NCBI GenBank assembly: GCA_027886175.1
Contig: JAJNNQ010000016.1
Span: 3,732,501 to 3,796,500 of the forward strand
Direction of reading: 5' to 3'
Length of the DNA: 64,000 bases
From: Phylloscopus collybita
Lineage: Eukaryota > Chordata > Aves > Passeriformes > Phylloscopidae
This document shows, piece after piece, positions 13,792 through 24,530 of the stretch. Every line of letters begins with the position of its first letter. Within the stretch, counting starts at the first letter, position 1. Below the pieces are notes generated by a model. That model searched no databases and was not told where the DNA came from. It saw nothing but the letters and a program-made list of their open reading frames with translations. Position numbers and translations under genes: made by a program.

Positions 13792-13932
13792 GTTTTAGTG
13801 TTTTGTTTGTTTGTTTTGGGTGGTTTTGGGTAGTACTTTTTTGTGTGGTGGTTTTTTTTTTTTTTTGTGGTTTGTTTTGTTTTTGGTGGTTTTGTTTTGT
13901 TTTGTGTGGTGTTTTGTTGGTTTTTTTTTTGA
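13792..13932. repeat. G/T-rich low-complexity tract, about 140 bp
   Basis: The plus strand is made almost only of T and G (TTTG, TTTTGG, GGTGG words). It is the compositional complement of the A/C tract at 12232-12412. The minus-strand 93-codon frame 13658-13939 is a Lys/Gln/Thr/Asn low-complexity artefact of it. Confidence 0.9.
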
Positions 13933-14887
13933 GGGCCATCTCACTTTGTAGTTGAACTGGATCTTTGCTGATACTAAATATGACCCTTGCTGAGCTCCAT
14001 TTTCAATATATCATTCAACAATAATAAAAAAAAAAAGTACTTTCATTTGAGAAAAGTGTGTGGTTGAACAGAATTCAGACTTGTAGTGCAAGGCTTGTTT
14101 GCAAGGCTTTTTAACTCAGCTAAACAGTTCGCTTCTATTCTACAATTTATTTAATTAATGTTCATCTCATTAGTAGGGATCTATCTTAGCCATCTACCAT
14201 TATACAGTAAATTGCTTTAATGAATTCTGTGATTCTCTCAAAATTCCCAATCAGATGAGAGGTCCTGCTAATGTAATAAGTCAAGAAAGTACAGCTTTGG
14301 AGATTCATTAGATTTTATTTCTTGTGAATTGTCTCTGGAAAAACTCTGAGAGCAGTGCAATGGTCAAAAGGGGCGATTAGTAGACCTGCTTGTTAGAGAT
14401 GTCCAGAAAGAACAAAGTTTAGTTTGGTTTTGAAATTCATTAGTACACTCTTGATCTTTGTTTTGTTATGAAGTGTTTTTATTTGTTGGTTGTGTTAGGT
14501 TGGTTTTTTTTTTTTTAATTTTTTAAAAATTTCTATTTTCATTATGATGAAATTCCCTTTAAAATTGGCTGTCAATGACTGGATTTCATTTTTTAGCTTA
14601 ACTCAAATGACAGAGGAACAAGATATGTCCCAAGAAAAGTCCACAAAAGGTGTCTGCTAAATTTGTCATGTTTTCCAATTCCTTCCAACACACACTGCAA
14701 GAACAGTTTTGTCCTGTTCTCTTCCTGGTAACTATCCCTTTCTTTAAGCTCTTTGATACTTCTCATTCATAGGACAGTAGGATAATGTTACAATAATTTC
14801 CCTTCAGCAGCAGGAGACACACTGCTGTATATTATGCCCTTTAGCTAAAAGAAAAATGGATTCTGTCATGTATACATTTATCTCTCT

Positions 14888-14932
<45 letters not shown>

Positions 14933-15340
14933 GCAATTTTTAACTTTCCTTATGAGGTTGAGGTAGAAAAGAAGAAGCTATTGAGATACATGATATGGTT
15001 CTCTCATCCTGGGAAGGCTTTCCATCTTGAGGAACAGGAACTACAGAAGCAAAGCTAAACAGTGATTAGAGCTCTAGGCAGGTTTTCTTTTCTACAGAAA
15101 AGTCCAGTTACATTTGTGGAGAATGTTTTCTTAAAAAAAAAAAAAAAATTAGGGAACTGAATGCAGTGTGTCAAGCCTTTGGAGTCTCTTATTACCTGAA
15201 TCCTGAAATTTGGGAAAAAACATCTTCACAAACAGCCAAATTTTAATCCATGTGCTGTTAAAAGGCTTATTATCTTGAGATAAGGGTACTAGGTATTCTC
15301 CCTAGCAGCAGGAGTGCCTTTTGCTTAATTCACTGAGCTA
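13933..15340. other. Non-coding DNA with homopolymer tracts
   Basis: It contains a second, shorter G/T tract at about 14459-14517, the 42-nt T run described separately, and an A run at 15135-15149. No gene or named transposon is seen. The phrase ATTCTGTGATTCT at about 14225 resembles the CR1 3' tail motif, but its flanks do not fit CR1. Confidence 0.6.
14890..14931. repeat. Poly-T run (42 nt)
   Basis: The longest homopolymer in the window: 42 uninterrupted T on the plus strand. It could mark the poly-A tail of a minus-strand retrocopy whose body would lie to the right. However, I recognise no retrocopy there and no target-site duplication. Its exact length is sensitive to sequencing error. 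Confidence 0.85.
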
Positions 15341-15344
15341 ATCA

Positions 15345-15530
15345 AGCATCTGCCCTCCATTCCTGGACTTTCCTGTGTGATCTTCATGATCTCAAAATCT
15401 GTTTCCTCAGCTTTCAGTTTGAAAAAACTGTGATAATGGTCACTTTGCCTCACCAAAGTGGAAGAAAAAATATAGAATGATGATGCACATGGAGTCTGTA
15501 GCATGGAGCACCCTGTAAATTCTGCAGGAA
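15345..15530 (+). mobile_element. MIR-like SINE relic (tentative)
   Basis: The order of motifs fits the core of MIR SINEs: a CTGTGTGATCTTCATGATCT phrase at about 15374-15393, then TTTCCTCAGCTTTCAGTTTG, then CTGTGATAATGGTCACTTTGCC. In family consensus these correspond to 'tgtgaccttgg...', 'cctcagttt...' and 'gataata...acctacc'. The tRNA-like head is not recognisable. Divergence is high, so this may be chance. Confidence 0.4.
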
Positions 15531-15760
15531 ATCAAATGTAGGCTGCATTACAGTGTCCTCATCCAAAAAGGTGGTCCAAAGACTTGTATTAAAAGTTGGA
15601 CTTATTTCAAATCAAAGTAATCAATGTTCATGGGGTGTTAAATATTGACCAGGGTCCTACCTAAAAAGGGACCAAAAGTAAAGAAAACACTCAGAAGTAA
15701 TTTTCTTGAATTACATTATGAAATATATAAAAATCAAGTATTTTGAGTTCAAACCAACTA

Positions 15761-15822
15761 TGGTTTTGGTTGGTTGGGTTGACTTTTTTTCATTTTTGTT
15801 TGTTTTGTTGGGGTTTTTTTTG
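15761..15822. repeat. G/T-rich low-complexity tract
   Basis: Built of TGGTTTTGG and TTTGTTTG words on the plus strand, ending in a T8 run and GG. It belongs to the same compositional class as 13792-13932. Confidence 0.75.
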
Positions 15823-17912
15823 GAAATGAAACTTCATACTTTTTTGGTGTGATGACTCTGAACCCAGATTTAGCTTCAAATAAATTTAAAAATCCCTTTT
15901 GAGAAGGTAAAAATTATGATCTGTGTGTAAAACCCTGTTTTATACACCTTGCTACTGAGTGAATAATGTTATTGAAGTTTTTACTGCCAGCTCTATAATG
16001 TTGATATTCCTGTTTTTCCATTTTTCTTTTCAAGTGTAGATAGATATCAGTGTTCCTACTTTTTGTCGTGTGAAGGCAATGGGCTCACTATATTAGTTTA
16101 TTCCAAGTTAAAATCTTTATTTCTAAGGCTTTTGCAGCTAATTCCACAGTCATGATCTTAAATTGAAACTGAGTCAAATATGTGAGGTTTTTCCCCCCTT
16201 ATTTGTGTTGTACTGATTGTAGAGAGTATTTGCAATAATTTTCTGTCCTGTCAGAGAAAGAAGCTGCTGAAGACTGAGGTTGAAAAAATGAACTTGGTAA
16301 CTCTGAAGCAAAATTGATCAGAATAGAGAAATTGTAGCATCTTTCTGTTTTAGAACAAATCTTTAGGTGGAAAAATCTAACCAAACTCAGAAAATCTGAT
16401 GTTGCTAGCACTCCCAGGGTTCAGTTATAGATCCTGAGGGTGATGTCTCACATTCCATTCCCCTTGGTAAGTCTGGATAAATTGCATTTCCTGGGATCCC
16501 ATACAACTTCTTGTCATGTGGAGGAAAAATCTGAAATAGTGAGAGTTCCATACCACTGTCTATGAGAAGTTGCAATCTGGATAATATCCAGTTCAGGCTG
16601 TTCGATCAGTGTCAAGCAGAGACACCTCTTGCAAAATTAAGGTTCACTTAAGGGAAAAAAGAAACCCTCACCCCAAAAACTTTACAAATGTATTTTCATT
16701 ACCCATTCTTCACTAATAACTTTTCATCCTCTGTAATGAGGGAGAAATGGGCAAACAAAAAAAAAATATATGGACAGAAAGGACTATGAATATTTGTATA
16801 CATGAATACGTGGACAAACACGTTTTCCTAAAATGAGACTCTTTGTTTTAATAACAGAGGAGGGTTTCTGGGAAGAGAGGTTTCTCTGATTCAGAGGTAA
16901 ATCCTTATTCCAGGGCAGATTCTATCCCTTTAACTCCTATCAGGACCAAGTGTATCCCTCTGACTGAGAATCCCCAGCTATCTTTCCTTTTTTGCCTTTT
17001 TTTTTAAATTTATTTTCAATAGTAGCACTTGATATTACCTATAAAGAAAACTGAACCAAGTTTTTTTCAAGAACATACATTTGATTATTTTATCTCTTAG
17101 TATGTTAAACTTTAAAAAGTGTTTTAGAATTAATTCATTGTGGGAACCCTGAGGCTAAGAACCACATGTCACAGGTAACCAAATTAGAAGTCCATGGGTT
17201 ATGAGATCACAAGCCCCTAGAGAAATATTTAGTGGTATGTTTACTAATATCAAACAGCATGTGAAGTTTATTTATTAATATGCCTGCAGGTTTCTCTCTA
17301 ATCCCACTTCTCAAAGATGCTCACACATAGATAGGAAAGCCAGGAGGGGGTGAATTGCCCTGGTAGTATTTCCATCTAATAGAATAATATATCTGTTAAA
17401 GAAAAAAGTTAGGGTACAGTACATACCTTCTTGACCTTGACCAAATCTCAAGTCCTGGTTTACACAGAAGCCTGTTGTGTGCTGTTTACAAGGAGCAGAA
17501 AAGCACATGCACAGCAACCTCCTCTTAGGCTTATGAATCTTTAACTAAGAAGAAAATTCATTTTTTAACATAGTCAGAAGAGCAATTGCTCTTAGCTAAG
17601 CAGTGAGAAAGCAATCCACCCATCCTTCCTCACACCACGCTGCAGTAATAGAGCCTAGTGGGAGGAATTCTGCAGGAAGGAAATCTTCTCCCTTCTCTTT
17701 ATTAACAGTGGTGGAGCTCCAGTCACCACTCCTATCCCAGCCAGAGCCAGCAAACAGAGGAGCTGGCTTGGTTTTCCACCTGTGCTGAGGAGCCAGGCAT
17801 TGCTGCCTGCCACCCCCCACAGCTGCTGGGTGTCACCCACAGCCCTTGCAGCTTGGGGGGGTGTGTTCTGCACAGGGCTGGGGAGGTGCAGGATTATGTC
17901 CCTCTGTACTGG
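15823..17912. other. Non-coding DNA upstream of the LTR
   Basis: No gene is recognised. The last 330 bases (17580-17910) are GC-richer and carry overlapping open frames on both strands without recognisable domains. They show no retroviral gag, pol or env similarity and no primer-binding site, which supports reading the adjacent LTR as solitary. Confidence 0.6.
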
Positions 17913-18037
17913 TGTCTCGGTTTGAAAAGACAGGTATCTGCCAGGGAAAGCTGGAGTTTCCCTTGGAATGGAGAATGTAAACCCCTCACCCCCTCCTTTG
18001 CCCTTCAGGCAAAGATTTGGGAAGAGGAATAACAGTT

Positions 18038-18044
18038 CTTTACT
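18038..18044 (-). terminator. Variant poly-A signal of the solo LTR
   Basis: The minus strand reads AGTAAAG, a one-base variant of AATAAA, about 130 bases before the LTR's 3' end. The position fits the R/U5 part of a retroviral LTR. The variant may be weak or inactive. Confidence 0.35.
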
Positions 18045-18332
18045 AGGAATATTAACAATACAAATGTAGTAGAAGACAAAACCACCCAACCAGGCAAGCA
18101 AACAAACCAACAACAATCCTGGAAACCCTGACAGAGTCAGAGCTACAACCTGACACCCTGTTGGTCAGGGTGTTGGAAGCAGTCCAAAAGTGAGTCCTCC
18201 TGGAGTGGCAGATGTGGTTCTGTTGGAGCAGAGATGATCCTGTAGAACAAGGGTCCAGTGATGGTGAGAAGGGTCCAGTCTTCCTTTGGAAATCGGGTGA
18301 AGCCAGATACCTGTGTTCCTGTGTCTCAGTTT

Positions 18333-18340
18333 TATCCAGG
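18333..18340 (-). promoter_or_regulatory. TATA-like box of the solo LTR
   Basis: The minus strand reads CTGGATAAAACTGAG here, about 260 bases inside the LTR's 5' end, where U3 promoters usually end. It could still start transcripts running leftward toward 17.9 kb. This is inferred from position and sequence only. Confidence 0.4.
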
Positions 18341-18599
18341 TAGGAATGGTTGGCTCCCCCCACTGGGTGGAGCATCTCACAATAGAACAGCTTGGGGAGA
18401 AGAACAACTTGAGGAGTCTTACTGGCCCATTGTGAAAAGAGATAAGAAACACTGCCCCACCTGGTTTAACAACTGGCCCATTATCAGAAAGCATCTGCCT
18501 CCCTCCTGCCAGAGTTACAAGAGATAAAGAAAAACATCTCCTCAACTGCTTTCAGCAAATGAAATAGAATACACATTTTTGGTTCCATAACCCAAGACA

Positions 18600-21500
18600 G
18601 CTGGGCTTGTCTCTACTGTCCAGAACCCCCAGGTATTCCTGAGGCAGCTTTACCAAGGACAGAGTGCTGCTCTACAGCTCTCTCCAGACCTGCCACTAAC
18701 CTACTGATTTTTATGTGTGTCTCTAACAGGAACAATAACAATTTAGCTCCTTAATTTTTGCACTTACTGACAAAAAATTACATAACAGCAAGATGTACTA
18801 GCTAGTTTATCACACTGCTGAAGTACTGGGAAGGATTCCTTGTGTTTGCCAGAGTCACTTTAACCTTCTTCATCATTTAATGTCCTATTTATGCACTAGA
18901 CAAAGCATTAGATCTAAGCACTGTTGAAAAAAAAAATCCCAAAAAACATTGCATCAGTGGTATCCTTCACTTGTTCAATCTATGCAGCACATCACTGCCT
19001 TAAATGTTAATAGGCAACTGCCTGGATTTCCTCTGAGTTTGTAATTATTAAGCTCATAATAAACCTGAAAATTAAAAGCAAGAGAGGTCTTTTTATGCTC
19101 TTGTTAAAATGTCAAAGCCTGAGAAAGTTTTACAAAATGCTGAGCTCTTTTTCTTCTATGTCAAGGGCTATTACCAGAGTAGGTGCAGAGACAATCTGGA
19201 CACCTGCAATCTTCAGCCAGATTCCATCAAGCTCCTATCTGTTAGAAGCTGCAGTGCTTGCATTTGGATTCGATATCTAACAATAATGTGGTATTTTATA
19301 AACATTAGTGGGCCTGATTTTGCACTGGTCAGCACAGGTAAAAAATAGGTACTTTTGGAAAACAAATAAAAAAGGAATTGGAACTGTCTCGATAAATAGT
19401 GCAAATTGTAAATTTCCCCAAGATGCAGTCTTTTGCTCAGGCATAAGAAAATAAAGCTGGCAATTACAATATTGAGGAATTGCACAAGCTGCTTCTGGAG
19501 TTAGGGCCTAATATTTACTTGACAATACTTTTATATTATTATATATAGCATTCCGTCCTTTTAATACATAGAATTGCAATTTCTCCTTTCTGTTGCATTA
19601 GAAAAAAAAAATCACCTACTATCTCTGTAAATGGAGTAAACCCATGCATTTTCTGACTCTTTATATCAGTGATGATCTTCATACTTCTATTGATAATGCT
19701 TTAAAGATGTAAGTGGAATATTCATGTTAGGAGAAGTAGAGACACTTGATTGAAGTCTGGAAACTGATCTTCACAAGCAAGTTTCACAGCTCTTTTTTGG
19801 GTATGACCTTGACTGAGTAATATGCTCCCTTTTTTTCCTTAAGACCAGTTCCATAAAACCACAGCTATAGGAAATGTTAAAGTTCTGAAACGCTATTTCG
19901 AGGAATACAGTAACTTGTGCCTCTGAAACCCCATTTTAATGAAAGATATCATTGTTCTATTGTTTAACAGCTGTTTCAGGGTGTCATTTTTGGCAAGGAA
20001 GCTCAGTGAATATTCGTGTTTTACCCTTTCCATGTTTTACCTCAACCATGGAATGTGGTTCCAAACAATATTGCCTTTCATCCAAAAAAAACTTTGCAAG
20101 TGACAAATACATATTTTTGAGATGAACAGTGAAAGCCAGACAGACATAACCACATTTAGCTATTTCAAGAGGTGACCTCTTTTTCAGAAAAGTAAGATGC
20201 CCTTTTTTTTTTTTTTTTGGTAACCTGTGACTGCTGAGAGCATCTTGAATATTCAAACTCGGTGCCAATGCACGTAAATTCGAAGCAGGATTTGTTCATG
20301 TGTAATTGTGGAGCAAAATGTGGCTGAATTTCCAGCTGTAACTTAGCTATTATAGTGTAAGAAGTTGAAGGGATACAGTTGTAAAGACTTTCCTCTCTTC
20401 CACAATTCATCTTGTCACACAAATCTAGTTTAAGTTTTGTGTTTGCTATTGTCTTTGTAGTGTGCCAACTCACTCTGTGAAGTATATACTTTTTAAATGT
20501 GTTGTGGTTTTTTTTTTCTAATAATTTGAGGTTCTTTGGGTTTCTGAGTTTTGATGGGTTTGCAAATCTACCTTGTAATTGTTATTGATTATTGTGCACC
20601 TCGCAGCTTTCCTTATGAGGTAAAGTCTGGTTTCAATAAAAGGAAGCACTTAGTAAGGGAAAAGGCATCTACACAGATCTGATTCACAAGTGAATGAAAT
20701 GCCTCTAAACTTTTCCTCCACTGAAGTGGTGCCATGGTTTACCAGCATTTTCTGCTTATTTTTGTGACTATTCTGTTAAAGAACACGAGATTTTGGACTT
20801 GCTTTTACCCATCTCATACCCACCCCAACAAGAAAAATGGGCTTCTTGCCAGATACTTTCCCTGCTGTGTTATCAGAAGTGGTGCTACAGGCAGTTTGGG
20901 GCTTGGAGGTGATATTATGTTAGCTGCCTCCTGAACAGACAGGTCACAGACAAAATGGTCAATTGGTATCCAGAGCTGTGCTTTGTCTTTCAGTTGCTGA
21001 TGTGGCTGCATACTTAATCTATTGGTTGTTTTGAATTTGCACCGAAAGTGGAATTAGGAGCTACGCTTCAGACTGGGACAGCTGCATTGCATCAGCATCC
21101 AAGGAGTTAGAATGAAAACCTATTATTCACCATAAATTAAATTTCTAATGAAGGCAAAAGGAACAGTCTTAAGAAGAAACAACTTAGATTTTTTTTTTTT
21201 TTTTTTTTGGTAGTGGAGATAGGAGATCTCTTTTCATCTTTTGTTTGTACATTACCTAGACCATCTAGAGCATGTCATGTGTGATCTAGGATAGATGCTT
21301 TGGAAAAATAAAGATCTCAAAACTCTATTTGCGCTTGTACGTGCAGACAGACTTAGCTTGCAAATAGAATCTGTCTCAAGGAACTCTCAGCATAATTTTT
21401 ATCTGTCAGGCACCAGTATTAAGGCCCCTTAGATGTTCTGGAATTTCTATTTCTGTGGAAATTTCAGCAATAATACAAAAAATTTACCTTTTTTTAAACT

Positions 21501-23739
21501 TCTTTATACTAGAAATACTAAAATAGATACTGATCTGGTACTTTTCCATTATAGTATACACTCACAAGGAGATCTGGAGTTCAGCAGACTAATCCATATT
21601 TTTAATCCAGATGAACTCATTCTCCTGAAATCCATCTGAACCATACAATTCCTATGAATGAATCCAAACCAATCAACTCTTCCCTGCTAGGCAATCTAAG
21701 TTGCACAAAAGCATAGATGAAGATGGAGAGCAGCAGGAAGGTCAGACCCCTGTAATCCTTCACTATTGGTCCAAATACAGATTTCTTCTCTCTGCAATAT
21801 TTCTGTGGTAGAATTTTTTCTCTGACATCTTGATTATTTAGTTAGCAACAAATGGACATCAGTTCCCTCCCCAAACACAAGTATAGGGTTTACCTCAAAT
21901 GCTTTGTAATCCAGAGATAAGGCCACGGCAGAGCAATGCACAGATGGTAAAGAACCTAAAAGTGAAGGGGTTTTGTTTTCTTTGATGGCTTGCAGCAACT
22001 ATTATAGAGCATATTCTAATGCACTAATTCAGTAGAGAAAGATCCTTACCAGCCCAAAAACATCACACTGACTTCACAGTGACTATGTGCAGAGTGTAGG
22101 CGTCACAGGCTGAAAATGGCTCTCTGGATGAGGTGTTATGGGGAATTAATATTTTGAAGCAGCAGCAATATATAGCATGATAAAGAAAGGCACCACACTC
22201 AAAATGAGATGGAAAGTATCATCATTAGTCTGAAATGCACAAAATATCATCCCATAACTACTAGTGTATGGAAGCTTTACTGATTTGATATTTTTAAGTC
22301 AGATTCTTTTTCTTCTTTAAACCTCCACAAGCTCTGTAAGCAATGATGAGGTCTTTTCTTGAATTGAGTGGCAAAGTTGGAACCTTTACTGAAATAGAAA
22401 AAAAATATTTTTCTCAACAACTCTGTTGACAAATGTATTAATTCTTCCTACAAAACTCATCAGAGATGACAGCGCACTACTACTGTTTCAAACTGTATCA
22501 GCCTGAAACCTGCCCTGCAAAATGTGTTGTCAGATTCCAAATATTTGATATTTGGTTAAAGAGAAGTCTGTTAAGTGAAGTTGTTTCCAAGTGAGAGGGC
22601 TTTAACAATGATTTGTGTTCCATTTCACATACTTTTAGCCTTTGTGTCATGAAAACCCCATGTTGTTCCACAAAAACTGTTAAGGAGTGCATGACAAGTT
22701 GCTGGGGGTTCTGAAACTAGCTGGTGAATAAGCAAAATTTCAAAAGAGGATCTTTTTCTTTATAGCAAATGCTCTGTGAGTTTATTTGCCAAGTGTAGTT
22801 AAGCTGTAATTATTTATGATAAAGCGTTATGCAAGACTTAGTTGAGCATTCCTCAGAGTAGTTTGCAGAATTCAGAAGTGAGATGGTGGAATTGCCTCCT
22901 ACTGTTCTCAGTTGTAGTTGTACACATTTATTCTCTGCCTGCTTTAGTTTTTAAGGTCTTCGTGACTGTAGCACTCTACTATTAAATTGAGATATTCCAG
23001 TGGAAACTGAGTCTGTTGTGTTTGAAAACAGCCAGGGTTTGCAAGTGTTGTTTTATGCCAAATAGTTATTCTGTATGATGACAATTGCTCTTAGGTGTGA
23101 CATGGGAAATACATATTAGTGCATCGTGTATAATTCTGGATAATTTAGCTGAAGTGTAGGAATTTCAACTTTGAGGTGAATTTTGTCCTGATTTGTAGCT
23201 TATAAATAAGAACTGATAGGAAGCTTTCCTGACTATCTATTTTCCAAATATTTCTGCTGGGAAAACAAAAATGGAAGGCTCAGGTGTCTAAGCACAATTG
23301 TCTAGTGTTATTTTAGGGGCTACAGGCCACGAAGGATGCCCACATATAAACTTCATGTGCCTTAGCAAAAAAATGGAGAGCTGTGTCCTTTTGGACTGGC
23401 AGTTGAGGAATTTGTAGGTTAAAAATCCCACAGATCACTCATTTGAGTGACTAAAATTATGCTGAACCCAGATACCTTTTGAATGAAAACTGAGTTTCTA
23501 AATGCATGTATAGGTTGATTTTACATCCTCTCTAAATTTTTTTCAGTACTTACTCTTATATTAGTTTTGTTACATAAATTTACAATTTCATCTTAAGGGA
23601 CCTGATTAATAATTTTTTTAAAAAATTTTTTTCACCTTTCACATTCAAAGATGAATAAAATAAGTTATCCCTAGGAGGCTGTCCTTGCAGGAAGCACAGA
23701 ATCCATTTTGTGCCTTGATTACCCTTGCCTTATCCAGTG
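18600..23739. other. Non-coding DNA, no gene recognised
   Basis: No open frame longer than about 100 codons; the longest (minus 20165-20473) runs through a homopolymer. T runs lie at 20201-20218 and 21189-21208. A phrase at 19801-19815 (TATGACCTTGACTGA) faintly recalls a MIR core but is too short to call. Nothing else definable is seen. Confidence 0.65.
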
Positions 23740-23885
23740 AAAAAGCAGACTTATTTGGCCTTCTTTAAAATGTAGTTAAGGCAAGATAAGTAATATGGCT
23801 TTCCACAGACTGTGTGTGTAATGGATTGTAACCAAGGTCCCCTGACAGCAAGTTTGTGGCTTAACCACAAGACCATTGTCTTCTA
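23740..23885 (-). mobile_element. tRNA-derived (MIR-like) SINE relic
   Basis: Read on the minus strand, 23875-23865 is TGGTCTTGTGG, one base off a tRNA A box. 23833-23823 is GGTTACAATCC, two bases off the B-box GGTTCGAATCC. The 31-base spacing is right for a tRNA-type RNA polymerase III promoter. The downstream phrase ATTACTTATCTTGCC and a following CATTTTAAAG align with the 'cacttaacctctctgcc...' and 'tgtaaaatg' part of MIR-type SINE cores. This is the only SINE in the window whose promoter half is still readable. The exact ends and the family (MIR, AmnSINE or a related one) are uncertain. It is unlikely to be an active tRNA gene because the acceptor stem does not pair. Confidence 0.6.
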
Positions 23886-24515
23886 TTACAGAAATGTTAA
23901 CCTCAGAGAAGTGAGGGAGTCTATAAGCTTTCTTATCTTTCAAAGTCTGGCTTAATGAGCTGTAGTGTCTGATGTTTCAGTGAAGAGGAAGGCACCATGG
24001 AGGAGCTTGCCAAGCAGTGAGAGACATGAGTTAAACAAGACTCCTCTTTCGTTTGGTATTAGTGGGTAAAGGTGGTGAGATGAGGTGTTAATTTGAGGGG
24101 AAGTATTTCCTCACACATTTCTCACATCTTTCTCTCTCTCCATCCTGTATCTGTCTTGCTGACCACTGGGCAATCAGTATTCTTACAGTAAGTACTAAGA
24201 ATCTAGGGGTATTGAAATAATAATAAAAAAATCTGTAGAGATAAGGGAAATGTCCTTAAGATTGCAGCTTATTGTTATCCATCATTAATATCAGAACCTT
24301 CCTTGTGGGTTCTGAGGGTTTTAGTTAAGATCTAGGGTTTGATGACTGCTCTCTTTAGCCCTCTTAGTTCCACCAGCTTGAGCAGAGTTGTTCTACCTCA
24401 GAAGCCAGAGAGGTCCATGAGGAGACACAAGTGACTGAGAGTTGGCACAGTTTACTTGCTATTAAGGAAACATATTTTAAGGTTCTTCATCCAGCATAGC
24501 GTTACCTAAAATGGG

Positions 24516-24530
24516 CTTGCCCTCTAGTGT
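24516..24530 (-). promoter_or_regulatory. CTCF-like motif
   Basis: The minus strand reads ACACTAGAGGGCAAG. Against the vertebrate CTCF core CCASYAGRKGGCRS this keeps the central CACTAGAGGGCA and misses the first C and the last position. The direction is opposite to the motif at 29720-29733. Occupancy cannot be read from sequence. Confidence 0.45.

Larger units (their letters stand above)
17913..18599 (-). mobile_element. Solo LTR of an endogenous retrovirus (passerine type)
   Basis: A 687-bp element read on the minus strand. It starts TGTCTTGG at 18599 and ends CCGAGACA at 17913, so it has TG...CA termini in a 7-of-8 inverted repeat. The flanks are ACTGG (17908-17912) and GCTGG (18600-18604): a CTGG duplication of 4 bp, or 5 bp with one change. 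On the minus strand there is a TATA-like GGATAAAA (about 18333-18340) and, 290 bases further on, AGTAAAG (about 18038-18044), a variant poly-A signal. The order fits U3-R-U5. Several phrases match LTRs I remember from songbird genomes. No internal retroviral genes flank it, so it is probably the product of LTR-LTR recombination. The open frames inside it (for example minus 18052-18375 and 18165-18545) are not genes. A 4-bp duplication would suggest a gamma-type (ERV1) element and 5 bp ERVL, and I cannot decide between them. Confidence 0.82.

Noticed and set aside
14220..14260. ATTCTGTGATTCT phrase resembling a CR1 tail
   Set aside because: The flanking sequence does not follow CR1 on either side; too short to call.
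17655..18545. Open frames of 89-153 codons over the LTR
   Set aside because: They lie in or straddle a non-coding LTR on both strands and resemble no retroviral protein.
19795..19840. Possible MIR core (TATGACCTTGACTGA)
   Set aside because: Only one short motif fits; the following core parts are missing.
23823..23885. Functional tRNA gene on the minus strand
   Set aside because: A and B boxes are imperfect and acceptor and other stems do not pair; a SINE relic explains it better.
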